From assembly GCF_013299185.1 (NCBI RefSeq), contig NZ_JAAFKG010000049.1, forward strand, positions 1 through 62,711: 62,711 nt of DNA, in the 5' to 3' direction. A model generated the notes under the pieces. It was not told the DNA's origin. It made no database searches and saw nothing but the letters and a program-made list of their open reading frames with translations. Below, in pieces: positions 27,529 to 34,991 of this stretch. Numbering within the stretch: position 1 is the first letter of the stretch; each line of letters opens with the position of its first letter. The position numbers and the translations under genes were made by a program. This stretch comes from Microcoleus sp. bin48.metabat.b7b8b9.023 (GTDB lineage: Bacteria > Cyanobacteriota > Cyanobacteriia > Cyanobacteriales > Microcoleaceae).

Positions 27529-28105
27529 TGAAAATGCTGCTAGAAATATAGAAAAAGTCGGGATGGGGAATCGCCACGACTCTAAACGGACGCAGAGGGA
27601 GAGTAAGACTACGAAAGGTAGCATCACCCTGTGAAGCGTCAAGAATCACTGTGGCTTTAGCGGGCGTGAGTATTTCAAGCACTAAACATCGCCTACTGGC
27701 AAATTCGCGGCATAGAAACTCAAGTCCGCTACGAAAGAGCCCAAACTCAAATGATTCAAAGCGAAAAAATGGCTAGCTTAGGCCGTTTAGTCACCGGAGT
27801 AGCCCACGAAATTTTAGATCCGGTAGGCTTCATTTGGGGCAATTTAACCTACGTCAGCGAATACAGCAAAAACTTAATGCAGTTGCTCTCAGTTTACGAC
27901 GCACACTGTACCAATCCCCCGCCAGAAATAGCACAGCTAAAAGAAGATATAGACTACGACTTTTTGCAAAACGATTTCCTCCGAACAGTTACCAGCATCA
28001 AAGCCGGAGCCGAACGTTTGAGCAAATTAGCAAGCAGTTTGCAAAACTTTTGCCACATCGACGATGTGTATCCCAAACCAGCCGACTTGCACGCCAACAT
28101 AGATA

Positions 28106-28209
28106 TAGCGGTTCTCAGAAAGATTCGCGGACGTTGTTGGGCTTCAGCCCCCTTAGTTTAAGCGGTTATACAAGCTGTCAGGCATACCTCATCTTTTTGA
28201 GAAAGGCTA
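28106..28209 (+). mobile_element. MITE family A, copy inside the third histidine kinase (104 bp)
   Basis: Starts TAGCGGTTCTCAGAAAGAT and ends ATCTTTTTGAGAAAGGCTA, with TA on both sides (28104-28105 and 28210-28211). Removing 106 bp (element plus one TA) joins AACATAGATA to GCATACTTTTG and restores NIDSILLLLKSRL, aligned with the paralogous kinases. This is direct evidence of an insertion event, its exact ends and the TA target duplication. The length, 106 bp, is not a multiple of three, so the insertion broke the frame. Confidence 0.95.
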
Positions 28210-28735
28210 TAGCATACTTTTGCTGCTCAAAAGTCGTTTGAGCGGGGAAATCAGAGTAGTCAAAAACTACGGCTACCTGCCGCCAGTTCCGTGCTATGCA
28301 GGACAGCTAAACCAAGTATTTATGAATATCTTGACCAATTCTATTAATACATTAATTAACGAAGCAGTCGGTCAAGAATTGGCAAAAGAGTTCAAAGGTG
28401 GAGTAATAAAAGACTTCGAGCGCCAGCCTCAAATTGAAATCACAACTCAAGTCTGCTGTCCCGAACCTGCGAGCGATTTGGATAAACTACACGTTCGCTG
28501 GGTTTCGATTCGCATAGCAGATAACGGCCCAGGAATGTCACCTAACAAGTACAATAAAATCTTAGAATCATTCTCTACCGAAAAACGTGCCCTCAAAGAA
28601 ACCAGCTTAGCCGTTAGCTATCAAATCGTGACCGGCAAACACGGCGGGGCCTTCAGAATGCGATCGCAATTAGGCATCGGTACCGAATTTGAAATCTTGT
28701 TACCCTTGGCTTAAAGAAGTCATTGCTTATTAGTT

Positions 28736-28861
28736 ATTGGTTATTGGTTATTGGTTATTAGTTATTAGTTATTAGTTATTGGTTAATTCTAATAACCAAT
28801 GCCCAATGCCCAATGCCCAATGCCCAATGCCCAATGCCCAATGCCCAATGCCCAATGCCCA
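28736..28861. repeat. short tandem repeats (TTATTGG)n and (CCAATGC)n
   Basis: Two heptamer arrays between the broken kinase and the potassium channel gene. The CCAATGC array ends at the stop codon of the convergent channel gene. Confidence 0.9.
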
Positions 28862-28862
28862 A

Positions 28863-29681
28863 TTACCTCTTACCATTATCTAACTGAGTGCCGCATATTT
28901 TACAGAATTTAGCATTAGCATCATGTACAGACAAACCGCAACCCGTACAAACAGTTTCTACCTGATTAGCACTTTTAACTAACTGCTTGATCAAATCCCC
29001 CAATTGCCAAGGAATCAGAGCAATTCCAGTCAAAATCATCAAAATAGTCAGAAAACGACCTGATTCCGAAATCGGAGTAACATCGCCAAATCCCACCGTA
29101 GTCATCGTGACAACCGAGAAGTAAACAGCATCCAAAAAAGTCCCAAAACCTTCAGGATTTTCGGGATGTTCAACTTGATAAATCAAACCAGAATAAACAA
29201 AAATTATCGCCAGCAAAGTAAACAGAATTCTGGAAAAAATCACTCCATCTTCGCTGCTGATGCGAAGCACTGAATTTTTCAATTCCAAAAAGCGGATGAG
29301 TCTGAGAATTCTAAACCAGCGAAAAATCCGAATAAAACTGACATTGACAAATCCCAAAAAGAATGGTAAAATCACCAGCAAATCGACGATAGAGAAAAAA
29401 CTAAAAATAAACTTAATTTTATAGTCAGCGCACCAAAGCCTCAGTAAATACTCGATAGCAAAAACAACTAAAAGGGCGGTGTCGAGAGTTTGTAATTTGA
29501 TTCTAACGGATTGGGAAATCGGATAAGTTTCGGCGATAAAGCTGGCGGAAGAGAGGAGAATTAGTCCGGTAATAATTAAACTAACGGTTCTCCCTGTGGG
29601 TGTTTCAATATCTTCTAGATAAAATGCAATTTGTTTCCGGTTTAACATAAATAATCTGGATTGTAGGCTGGGTAGGGACAC
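28863..29681 (-). CDS. voltage-gated potassium channel subunit with C-terminal zinc ribbon
   Basis: A six-helix ion channel of 272 residues. S4 carries regularly spaced arginines ([18 protein letters not shown], 116-133), and the pore loop has the K+ filter TTVGFGD (194-200), followed by S6. After S6 the protein lacks a KTN domain and ends instead in a compact zinc ribbon with Cys245, Cys248, Cys260 and Cys263 (CTGC...CKIC). The ribbon may tune gating or assembly; this is inference. It is divergent from the TerD-pentapeptide gene with 77 bp between start codons, so they may share regulation. Confidence 0.92.
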   Translation of the reverse strand: MSLPSLQSRLFMLNRKQIAFYLEDIETPTGRTVSLIITGLILLSSASFIAETYPISQSVRIKLQTLDTALLVVFAIEYLLRLWCADYKIKFIFSFFSIVDLLVILPFFLGFVNVSFIRIFRWFRILRLIRFLELKNSVLRISSEDGVIFSRILFTLLAIIFVYSGLIYQVEHPENPEGFGTFLDAVYFSVVTMTTVGFGDVTPISESGRFLTILMILTGIALIPWQLGDLIKQLVKSANQVETVCTGCGLSVHDANAKFCKICGTQLDNGKR

Positions 29682-29758
29682 AACATTGTTGTATCCTCTT
29701 TAACTAATAGCTTAAAATATTTAAGGCGCTAATTTCAAATATCAGGTAATTATTGAAG

Positions 29759-31375
29759 ATGACTATCGAATTAACGAAGGGTGAAAGATTTAATCTTTCT
29801 AAGGAAGCTCCTGATTTCTATAAAATTGCGATCGCCCTGGGGTGGCAAGTCAGCCAGACAGCACAAAACTGCGACATTGACGCATCTGTTTTTATGTTAG
29901 GCGCTGACGGTCGAATTCCCGATGAAAAGTATTTTGTATTTTACAACAATCTGACATCGCCGGACGGTGCGGTGCGGCATTCTGGAGACAGCAGGAATGG
30001 ACAAGTTGAGGGAGATGACGAGACAGTTTTTGTGGATTTGAGTCTGATCGATGCTGATGTTGAGGAAATTGTGTTTGTTGTGACTATTCACGAGGCACAG
30101 GCAAACAATCAAAATTTTAGTCAAGTCAGAAATTCGTTTATCCGGCTTTACAATCTCAAGAGTGGTAGCGAACTGGTTCGGTATAATTTAACAGAGGTTT
30201 TTTCGCAAGAAACGGCTTTAGAGTTTGGACGTTTGTACAGAAAGAATGGCGAATGGAGATTTCAGGCTGTAGGACAAGGATATAATGCTGGATTGCAAAG
30301 TTTTGTGGACAAGTATTATGTTGAGAATAAGGTGAAAAGTACCGAGGATGTGGCTCAGAAGCTTGATGATGCTGAGATTTTGAGGCTTTTTAGCGATCGC
30401 GTGGATCGGTTATTGCGAGAAGAGGCGATCGAGGAGACACCGATTCCAGCATCTAGCGAATCGGTAGAACAGCCGGCTGCTACTCCAGTGAATGCTGAGA
30501 CTGTGGAATCTGAGGAAGAGGAAAAAATAGATGATTCTGCACTAGAAAATCTGGAAGCAGCTATCACTGCTGAGGAATTTTGGAAACGGTATGAAGAGGG
30601 GGAGCGAGATTTTACAGGGATTAACTTAGCGGGAGTAGATTTAAGTGGAAAAACTCTCGACTCTAATGTCAGTCTAAGTCAAGCAAACCTGATCGGAGCC
30701 AATCTAGCAAATGCCAACTTGACTAGGGTAAATTTGATTGGAGCCAACTTGCAAGGCGCAAATTTGAACTCAACAAACTTGCATAGTGCTGATTTGATTG
30801 AAGTTAACTTCAGTGGAGCTAACTTAACCAAGATAATATTGTATTCTGCAAGACTAATTCAGGCAAATTTTAGTCAAGCCAACTTAAGCGAAGCAAAGTT
30901 AGATAGCGCAAATCTGACTACAGCAAACCTGAGTAAAGCCAACCTAGTGCAGGCAAGTCTAAGTAGTGCTAACTTGACAGGAGCCGATTTAAGTCAATCG
31001 AAGGTAAGTAAAATCAATCTAAGTTATGCAAATCTCAGTGGCGTCAATTTAAGTGGGGTTAACTTAAGTGGTGCCTGCTGTATAGGCGCTAACTTGGATG
31101 GTGCTAATCTCACAGGGGTAAATTTGATTGGGGTAAACTTACAAAGTGTTAATCTGATCGGGCAAAACTTGAGTGGGTTTAATCTCTCTGGTGTTAACCT
31201 ACATGGAGCAAACTTAAGTGAAGCAGACTTAACTTCTGCAAACTTGTGCGGGGCAAATTTGAGCAATGCAAATTTAGAGAAAACTAACCTGAAGGAAGCT
31301 AAACTGGTTGGAGCAAATCTGGCTGGAGCAACACTCACAGGCGCAATTATGCCAGACGGCACAACTCACAAATAA
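29759..31375 (+). CDS. TerD-domain and pentapeptide-repeat fusion protein
   Basis: About 538 residues from ATG 29759 (an upstream TTG is less likely). The first 185 residues are a TerD domain: MTIELTKGERFNLSKEAP, DIDASVFMLGADGRI, FVFYNNLTSPDG, and the acidic DDETVFVDLSLI segment that binds Ca2+ in the family. An acidic, low-complexity linker (about 210-270) follows, then an FWKRYEEGERDFTGINLAG start of a long pentapeptide solenoid of A(N/D)LxxANL repeats to residue about 530. TerD proteins respond to tellurite and other membrane or DNA stress; the solenoid presumably serves as a binding rod. A second, simpler pentapeptide gene at 60838-61587 starts with the related RRYAAGERVFRTVDLAG. Confidence 0.88.
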   Translation: MTIELTKGERFNLSKEAPDFYKIAIALGWQVSQTAQNCDIDASVFMLGADGRIPDEKYFVFYNNLTSPDGAVRHSGDSRNGQVEGDDETVFVDLSLIDADVEEIVFVVTIHEAQANNQNFSQVRNSFIRLYNLKSGSELVRYNLTEVFSQETALEFGRLYRKNGEWRFQAVGQGYNAGLQSFVDKYYVENKVKSTEDVAQKLDDAEILRLFSDRVDRLLREEAIEETPIPASSESVEQPAATPVNAETVESEEEEKIDDSALENLEAAITAEEFWKRYEEGERDFTGINLAGVDLSGKTLDSNVSLSQANLIGANLANANLTRVNLIGANLQGANLNSTNLHSADLIEVNFSGANLTKIILYSARLIQANFSQANLSEAKLDSANLTTANLSKANLVQASLSSANLTGADLSQSKVSKINLSYANLSGVNLSGVNLSGACCIGANLDGANLTGVNLIGVNLQSVNLIGQNLSGFNLSGVNLHGANLSEADLTSANLCGANLSNANLEKTNLKEAKLVGANLAGATLTGAIMPDGTTHK

Positions 31376-31379
31376 ATTA

Positions 31380-31470
31380 ATGTTTGTACTAAGGACTTTA
31401 GTCCTTAGAAGAAGAAGGACTAAAGTCCTCACTACGAGCCTGTTTGTACTAAGGACTTTAGTCCTTCTAT
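31380..31470. repeat. dispersed palindromes AAGGACTTTAGTCCTT
   Basis: Two copies of the ACTAAGGACTTTAGTCCTT palindrome separated by a GAAGGACTAAAGTCCTCAC copy, just after the TerD gene and before the convergent DUF4276 gene. They belong to the same palindrome class as the 34-bp array at 1.5 kb. Confidence 0.8.
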
Positions 31471-31487
31471 TACTTAGATATACTTGT

Positions 31488-32111
31488 TCATTTGGCTTGT
31501 TCCATGAGTTCGGTGAGACTTGTAAAAATACGATCGCACTCTGAAGAAGCTTTGCGAACCTTGTCAACATTCAACATTTCTAACAGCTTGGAAGCGTGCT
31601 GTATCTTTTGATATTCGCCTTTCGATTTGGTGTCGCGGCTAGCTGCTTTCAGACTTGGTTCTAACAAATCCTTTTCAATCATCTCTACATTCCTATTTTT
31701 AGGAATCGCATTTTCTTTAAATCCCTGCCCGTAAAATCTTTTTAAAGTATCAATATCGGCCATGAACCAAGCTTCCATCGCTTGAACCATGAGATAGCAA
31801 TGAGTGTCATCCACCCCAGGCGAATCCCAATTATCCCTCAATTTCAAATGCTCCCAAGGCGGCTGCTTTACAGGTGCTTCTGAGTCAACTAGAAGGATGA
31901 TAAAGGCATTTGGGTGATCTGCCAAGGCATTCTTGAAATCCCTGAAAGCATTATTCCGAGAACCGCAAACAGTGATATTCCACTTGATTTGCTTGCTGCG
32001 GGCCACCTGCACAAGTTCTTTGAAAAAACTGCTAAATCCTCCTCGGAGCAATTGCTTTGTATTCTTGCCATCGCCACCGCCTTCGATGTAAATGCGAACC
32101 TCCTTTACCAT
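31488..32111 (-). CDS. DUF4276 family protein (probable TOPRIM-like partner)
   Basis: A 207-residue protein with the family features VRIYIEGGGDGKNTKQLLR at the start, LLVDSEAPVK at about residue 72 and, near the end, KIQHASKLLEMLNVDKVRKASSECDRIF. The first-strand Glu and the VDSE motif after the second strand recall the acidic residues of TOPRIM nucleases, though this is inference. Its start overlaps the ATPase gene's stop by 7 bp (ATGGTAA), so the two are co-translated. Pairs of an OLD/RecF-like ATPase with a TOPRIM protein are common in anti-phage systems; this pair may be one. Confidence 0.82.
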   Translation of the reverse strand: MVKEVRIYIEGGGDGKNTKQLLRGGFSSFFKELVQVARSKQIKWNITVCGSRNNAFRDFKNALADHPNAFIILLVDSEAPVKQPPWEHLKLRDNWDSPGVDDTHCYLMVQAMEAWFMADIDTLKRFYGQGFKENAIPKNRNVEMIEKDLLEPSLKAASRDTKSKGEYQKIQHASKLLEMLNVDKVRKASSECDRIFTSLTELMEQAK

Positions 32112-33301
32112 CGGTTTCCCCCGATTTCTCCCATCCGCCAGAGGTCTCCCAAAGTGTAATTTTCAAGCCATTTTTTTAGTCGTTCTGGATCGAGACGGTT
32201 CAGGTGACTTCCTCTATCATCCCGATCGCATATTAAGACAGACTCAGGACTCAGCGCCGACACCAAAGCATCCGAATGAGTTGTGACAATCAATTGCGTG
32301 CGCTGTGAGGCTTCGATTAGCATTTCAGCAATCGCAGGCAGAATGTCGGGATGCAAGCCAATCTCCGGTTCTTCTATACAAATAAGTGGCCCAGGAGTTG
32401 GATCTAGGAGTAAAGCTATTAAGAATAAATAACGCAGCGTACCGTCTGATAAACGAGTTGCGGGAATTGGCTGAATTAATCCTGTTTCGCGGATAAATAT
32501 CTGGACAGTACCGCCATAAATCTTGATGCTCAGTTCTTCGGCTGCATCGTAAAACAGTTTTAATTTTTCAATAATCTCCCTGCTTCCTAATTGATACTGT
32601 AAGTTGTTTAAAACCAGTCCTAAATTACCACCATCTTCTAAAAGTGGATGTTCTGGCAAGTCAGTTTGCTGAGCCTTTCTCGATACTGAATCTCTCCCTG
32701 TCTGCCAGTTACGATATAAACCAATATCTGCAAATTTATTTCCCAGATATGATAGTTCTGGATATTGTTCTGGATCTTTTCTTTGAGATAAGATAGATTG
32801 ATCGGGAATGATATCTTCTCGCCGCAGAGTCCGCAGCTTTCTTGTTTGCTCATTGTCCTCTGTAACGTTGATAACTGGGCGCCCCCAATTATTATGACGG
32901 TAATAAAAAAATGGCTCGCTTTCTGAACTATCGCGCGGTTTCATATCTTCTATAGCTTCGTCCACTACCTCAAGTCTCTGACCGGCTGTGGTAAAACTAA
33001 TCTGATAGCGCAGTGGCATCGCTCGTTCTGGGTAATCTAAAATAGCCTCAATTTTTGCTGTGGGAGTACCTTTTTCACCTTTCCACAGAAAATCGCTGAT
33101 ACCACCTCCTTGACGAATCGGAACAAGTAAGTCTGTAGGTGTGGCCTTCAACACTCCCATCGCTTCGATCAAGTTAGACTTGCCCGATGCGTTAGTACCA
33201 ATCAACACGTTTAATGGTTGCAATTCAATTGTTTCCGCCTCACTTCCATAGGAAAGGAAGTTTTGCAGTTGCAGGGAGTGAATAAATCTTTTGCCTTCCA
33301 C
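32105..33301 (-). CDS. AAA_21 ATPase (OLD/RecF-like SMC-type)
   Basis: A 398-residue ABC/SMC-type ATPase. Walker A GTNASGKSNLIEA is at about residue 34; the ABC-like signature LSDGTLRYLFL, Walker B PLICIEEPEIGLHP and the TTHSDALVSAL switch follow in the C-terminal third. The N-terminal LQNFLSYG matches RecF/OLD proteins. It lacks an attached nuclease domain; the DUF4276 protein encoded immediately downstream may supply one. Together they form a two-gene operon divergent from ndhM (120 bp). Confidence 0.88.
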   Translation of the reverse strand: MEGKRFIHSLQLQNFLSYGSEAETIELQPLNVLIGTNASGKSNLIEAMGVLKATPTDLLVPIRQGGGISDFLWKGEKGTPTAKIEAILDYPERAMPLRYQISFTTAGQRLEVVDEAIEDMKPRDSSESEPFFYYRHNNWGRPVINVTEDNEQTRKLRTLRREDIIPDQSILSQRKDPEQYPELSYLGNKFADIGLYRNWQTGRDSVSRKAQQTDLPEHPLLEDGGNLGLVLNNLQYQLGSREIIEKLKLFYDAAEELSIKIYGGTVQIFIRETGLIQPIPATRLSDGTLRYLFLIALLLDPTPGPLICIEEPEIGLHPDILPAIAEMLIEASQRTQLIVTTHSDALVSALSPESVLICDRDDRGSHLNRLDPERLKKWLENYTLGDLWRMGEIGGNRW

Positions 33302-33421
33302 CTTGTCCTCCTATCCCAATTCGGAACTATTGTAGCTTGCGAAAGCCTTCGTTTTTAGTCCTGCAACGGTCTTTGACCCATTACAATAGGTTCAGGAAAA
33401 AATCTTTACAAATAAGAACTC

Positions 33422-33766
33422 ATGCAGCTCAAGTCCACAACCCGCCATATTCGCATATACACCGCCATCCTCGAAGACAACGAACTCGTACCCAGCAACG
33501 ACCTTTTGACGATCGACATTGACCCTGATAACGAACTCAACTGGAACGACGAGTCAGTCAAACAGGTATATGCCAAATTCGACCAACTCGTAGACTCCTA
33601 CGAAGGCGAAGACTTGACTGAATACAACCTCCGCCGCATTGGTTCGGAATTGGAACACTTGGTGCGATCGCTCTTACAAAAAGGCCAAATCAGCTACAAC
33701 CTCAACAGCCGCGCTGTCAACTACAGCATGGGACTTCCTCAAGTTGATGCCAAAGTTCACCTCTAA
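33422..33766 (+). CDS. ndhM: NAD(P)H-quinone oxidoreductase subunit M
   Basis: A 114-residue subunit of the cyanobacterial NDH-1 complex, which carries out cyclic electron flow, respiration and CO2 uptake at the thylakoid membrane. The whole length matches the family: LKSTTRHIRIYTA at the start, LDIDPDNELNW-like IDIDPDNELNWND, DLTEYNLRRIGSELEHLVRS and QISYNLNSRAVNYSMGLPQV. NdhM is a peripheral subunit found only in oxygenic phototrophs and is diagnostic for the host. It stands alone here, in no ndh operon. Confidence 0.96.
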   Translation: MQLKSTTRHIRIYTAILEDNELVPSNDLLTIDIDPDNELNWNDESVKQVYAKFDQLVDSYEGEDLTEYNLRRIGSELEHLVRSLLQKGQISYNLNSRAVNYSMGLPQVDAKVHL

Positions 33767-33933
33767 GGGGAGAGGGAGAGAGGGAGAGGGGGAGATTAAG
33801 AAAATCTTCCCTCTTCCTTCTTACTTCTTCCTATCCGTTACATCCCGCACATTGCGAGTAAGGCCGAACGTCCTTTTTCCTATCCGTTACATCCGTTACA
33901 TCCGCTACAAAATCCATTGCCGAACTTGCTCGA

Positions 33934-34239
33934 TCAATCTTCCTCGCTCCCCGCCGTTTCTGCGTCTTTCCCGCTATTATTGGGAGTTACCGCACAATTG
34001 GGATCGCGGTGCAAAAACTGTTTTACCGCAACTTGGCGGTTGGTCATAAACTGACCCCAAGCGCCCGGAAATAGCCCATCCAAGGTTTCCACCAGCGCCC
34101 ACACCTCAAGATTCATCACTTGGTAATAAAAACCGTGGGAATGCTTAATCTTAGTCAGCATTTCGTCTACCTCGACGGGAGGGAGCAGCTTTGGCTCGGG
34201 CAAATTCTCGGGAATGGTACTGGGCTCTTGTACGGGCAT
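33934..34239 (-). CDS. small conserved hypothetical protein
   Basis: 101 residues. The N-terminal 20 are Pro/Glu-rich, the middle (VDEMLTKIKHSHGFYYQVMN, LVETLDGLFPGAWGQFMTNR) looks helical and well folded, and the tail is acidic and disordered. I do not recognise the family; it looks cyanobacterial. The preserved reading frame and core composition support a real gene. It is convergent with ndhM, with dispersed repeats (ATCCGTTACATCC units, 33832-33912) in between. Confidence 0.55.
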   Translation of the reverse strand: MPVQEPSTIPENLPEPKLLPPVEVDEMLTKIKHSHGFYYQVMNLEVWALVETLDGLFPGAWGQFMTNRQVAVKQFLHRDPNCAVTPNNSGKDAETAGSEED

Positions 34240-34812
34240 GGTTATATACTTAACTGCTTGCAGAGGCCGATCGATTTTAAATTTTAGATTTTAGATTTTA
34301 GATTTTAGATTTTAGATTGATACCACAGATGAATCTGGGGGCTTGAACTAATATCTAATTTTTTGTGCTGCTTGCGACTCCTGTCGGGGGCTGGCATCGG
34401 TATGCGGGTAAGGTTAAATTTAACTAGAGTGGCGAAACTCAGGCACTAGGCACCGATCGCCCTGCGCGACCAAAGTGAGAATTGATACTTATTTATACCT
34501 GCTGGCTCAGGGGACTTCTACGTACCTGCATCCTAGCATTACAGTTAGTTAAAGTCTCTATTCCCGCTCAAAGTCGCGATTGCTTAGGAAATTGGCACGA
34601 TCGGGAATATGGTAAAAACATCGATCCCTCCAGCTTCCTGACTTCGGTTCCGTCGCGCCCGGGTCAAGCTATGAAAGCCGATCGCCAGATTTATGCGGGC
34701 GCCCACAAAATGGTAGACTGTTTTTGTCAGTACAAGACATTAAAACCAACTGCTGGACTGGGGGAAACTCACGCCTAAAACATTATCGGGAGAAATAACA
34801 GAGCACCGAAAA

Positions 34813-34900
34813 GTGCTAGCTTGGTGAGCCTAGGAACCTGAAAAATCAGGAAATTAGCACTGTAAAGTCTTGAAAATCCCCGCGTGCTGAGAAAGCGGGG
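34813..34900 (+). ncRNA. putative structured leader RNA upstream of the PP2C gene
   Basis: GTGCTA (34813-34818) can pair with TAGCAC (34855-34860), closing a three-way junction with hairpins GCT/AGC (34819-34829) and CCTGA/TCAGG (34837-34850). GTGCT can instead pair with AGCAC at 34802-34806, so two exclusive folds exist. A GC-rich hairpin CCCCGC/GCGGGG (34878-34900) follows, 92 nt before the PP2C start. The design resembles a regulatory leader, but no known riboswitch class is recognised. The upstream part of this 750-bp gap (34240-34780) has an open frame at 34482-34778 with no recognisable product. Confidence 0.4.
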
Positions 34901-34991
34901 GTGTAAAACAATCGCCACGTATCAACCCATCGAGGTTCAAGCGCTAGAATAGTTCAGATCAGCACTGGGCCCAAAGGCGTCAGGAACCCTT

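Larger units (their letters stand above)
23929..27634 (+). pseudogene. tnpB: tnpB (RNA-guided nuclease family), frameshifted and interrupted by a group II intron
   Basis: The 5' exon 23929-24979 encodes the N-terminal domain and RuvC motifs GIDLGIKTFGV and ILEYLNVSEM. A lost G in the GGGG run at about 24914-24917 shifts the frame; correcting it gives CGLNGGKIDLSIRS and LCLSCGNVQDR, the zinc-ribbon segment. The 3' exon 27529-27634 gives ENAARNIEKVGMGNRHDSKR to the stop. Joining at 24979/27529 restores QDRDENAARNI, the third RuvC motif, whose second Asp codon is split by the intron. TnpB is the RNA-guided nuclease of IS200/IS605 elements; this copy is inactive unless the frameshift is bypassed. 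Confidence 0.9.
23819..27678 (+). mobile_element. IS200/IS605-type (IS1341-like) tnpB element hosting a group II intron
   Basis: The insertion lies between codons CAA (23816-23818) and GCA (27679-27681) of the kinase. The left end has a hairpin CCGTC...GACGG (23837-23854) in a GAAGCCCCGTCC context typical of such elements; the right end reads GCGGGCGTGAGTATTTCAAG. There is no target duplication, as expected for single-strand transposition. It encodes TnpB only, with no TnpA. Without the 2549-bp intron the element would be about 1.3 kb. Exact ends are uncertain by a few bases because CAA occurs at both junctions. Confidence 0.82.
23345..28714 (+). pseudogene. sensor histidine kinase (paralogue 3), split by three insertions
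   Basis: The gene survives in three pieces. 23345-23818 (GTG start) encodes the input region up to RLLDPHQ. 27679-28105 encodes ALNIAYWQIRGIETQV, MIQSEKMASLGRLV and the H-box region to DLHANID. 28210-28714 encodes SILLLLKSRLSGEIRVVKNY to the C-terminus. Between the first two lies a tnpB element carrying a group II intron; between the last two lies a MITE. Joining the pieces gives one frame aligned end to end with paralogue 2. The kinase was already unusual: the H-box reads AHEILDP, not AHEIRNP, and the G2 box (GKGxGxGL) is replaced by RALKETSLA, so ATP binding was probably impaired before disruption. Confidence 0.93.

Noticed and set aside
29753..29761. TTG start for the TerD fusion
   Set aside because: ATG 29759 two codons later gives the family's MTIELTKGE start.
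34482..34778. 98-residue open frame upstream of the PP2C gene
   Set aside because: It starts with TTG, has no recognised homology or RBS, and its composition does not look coding.
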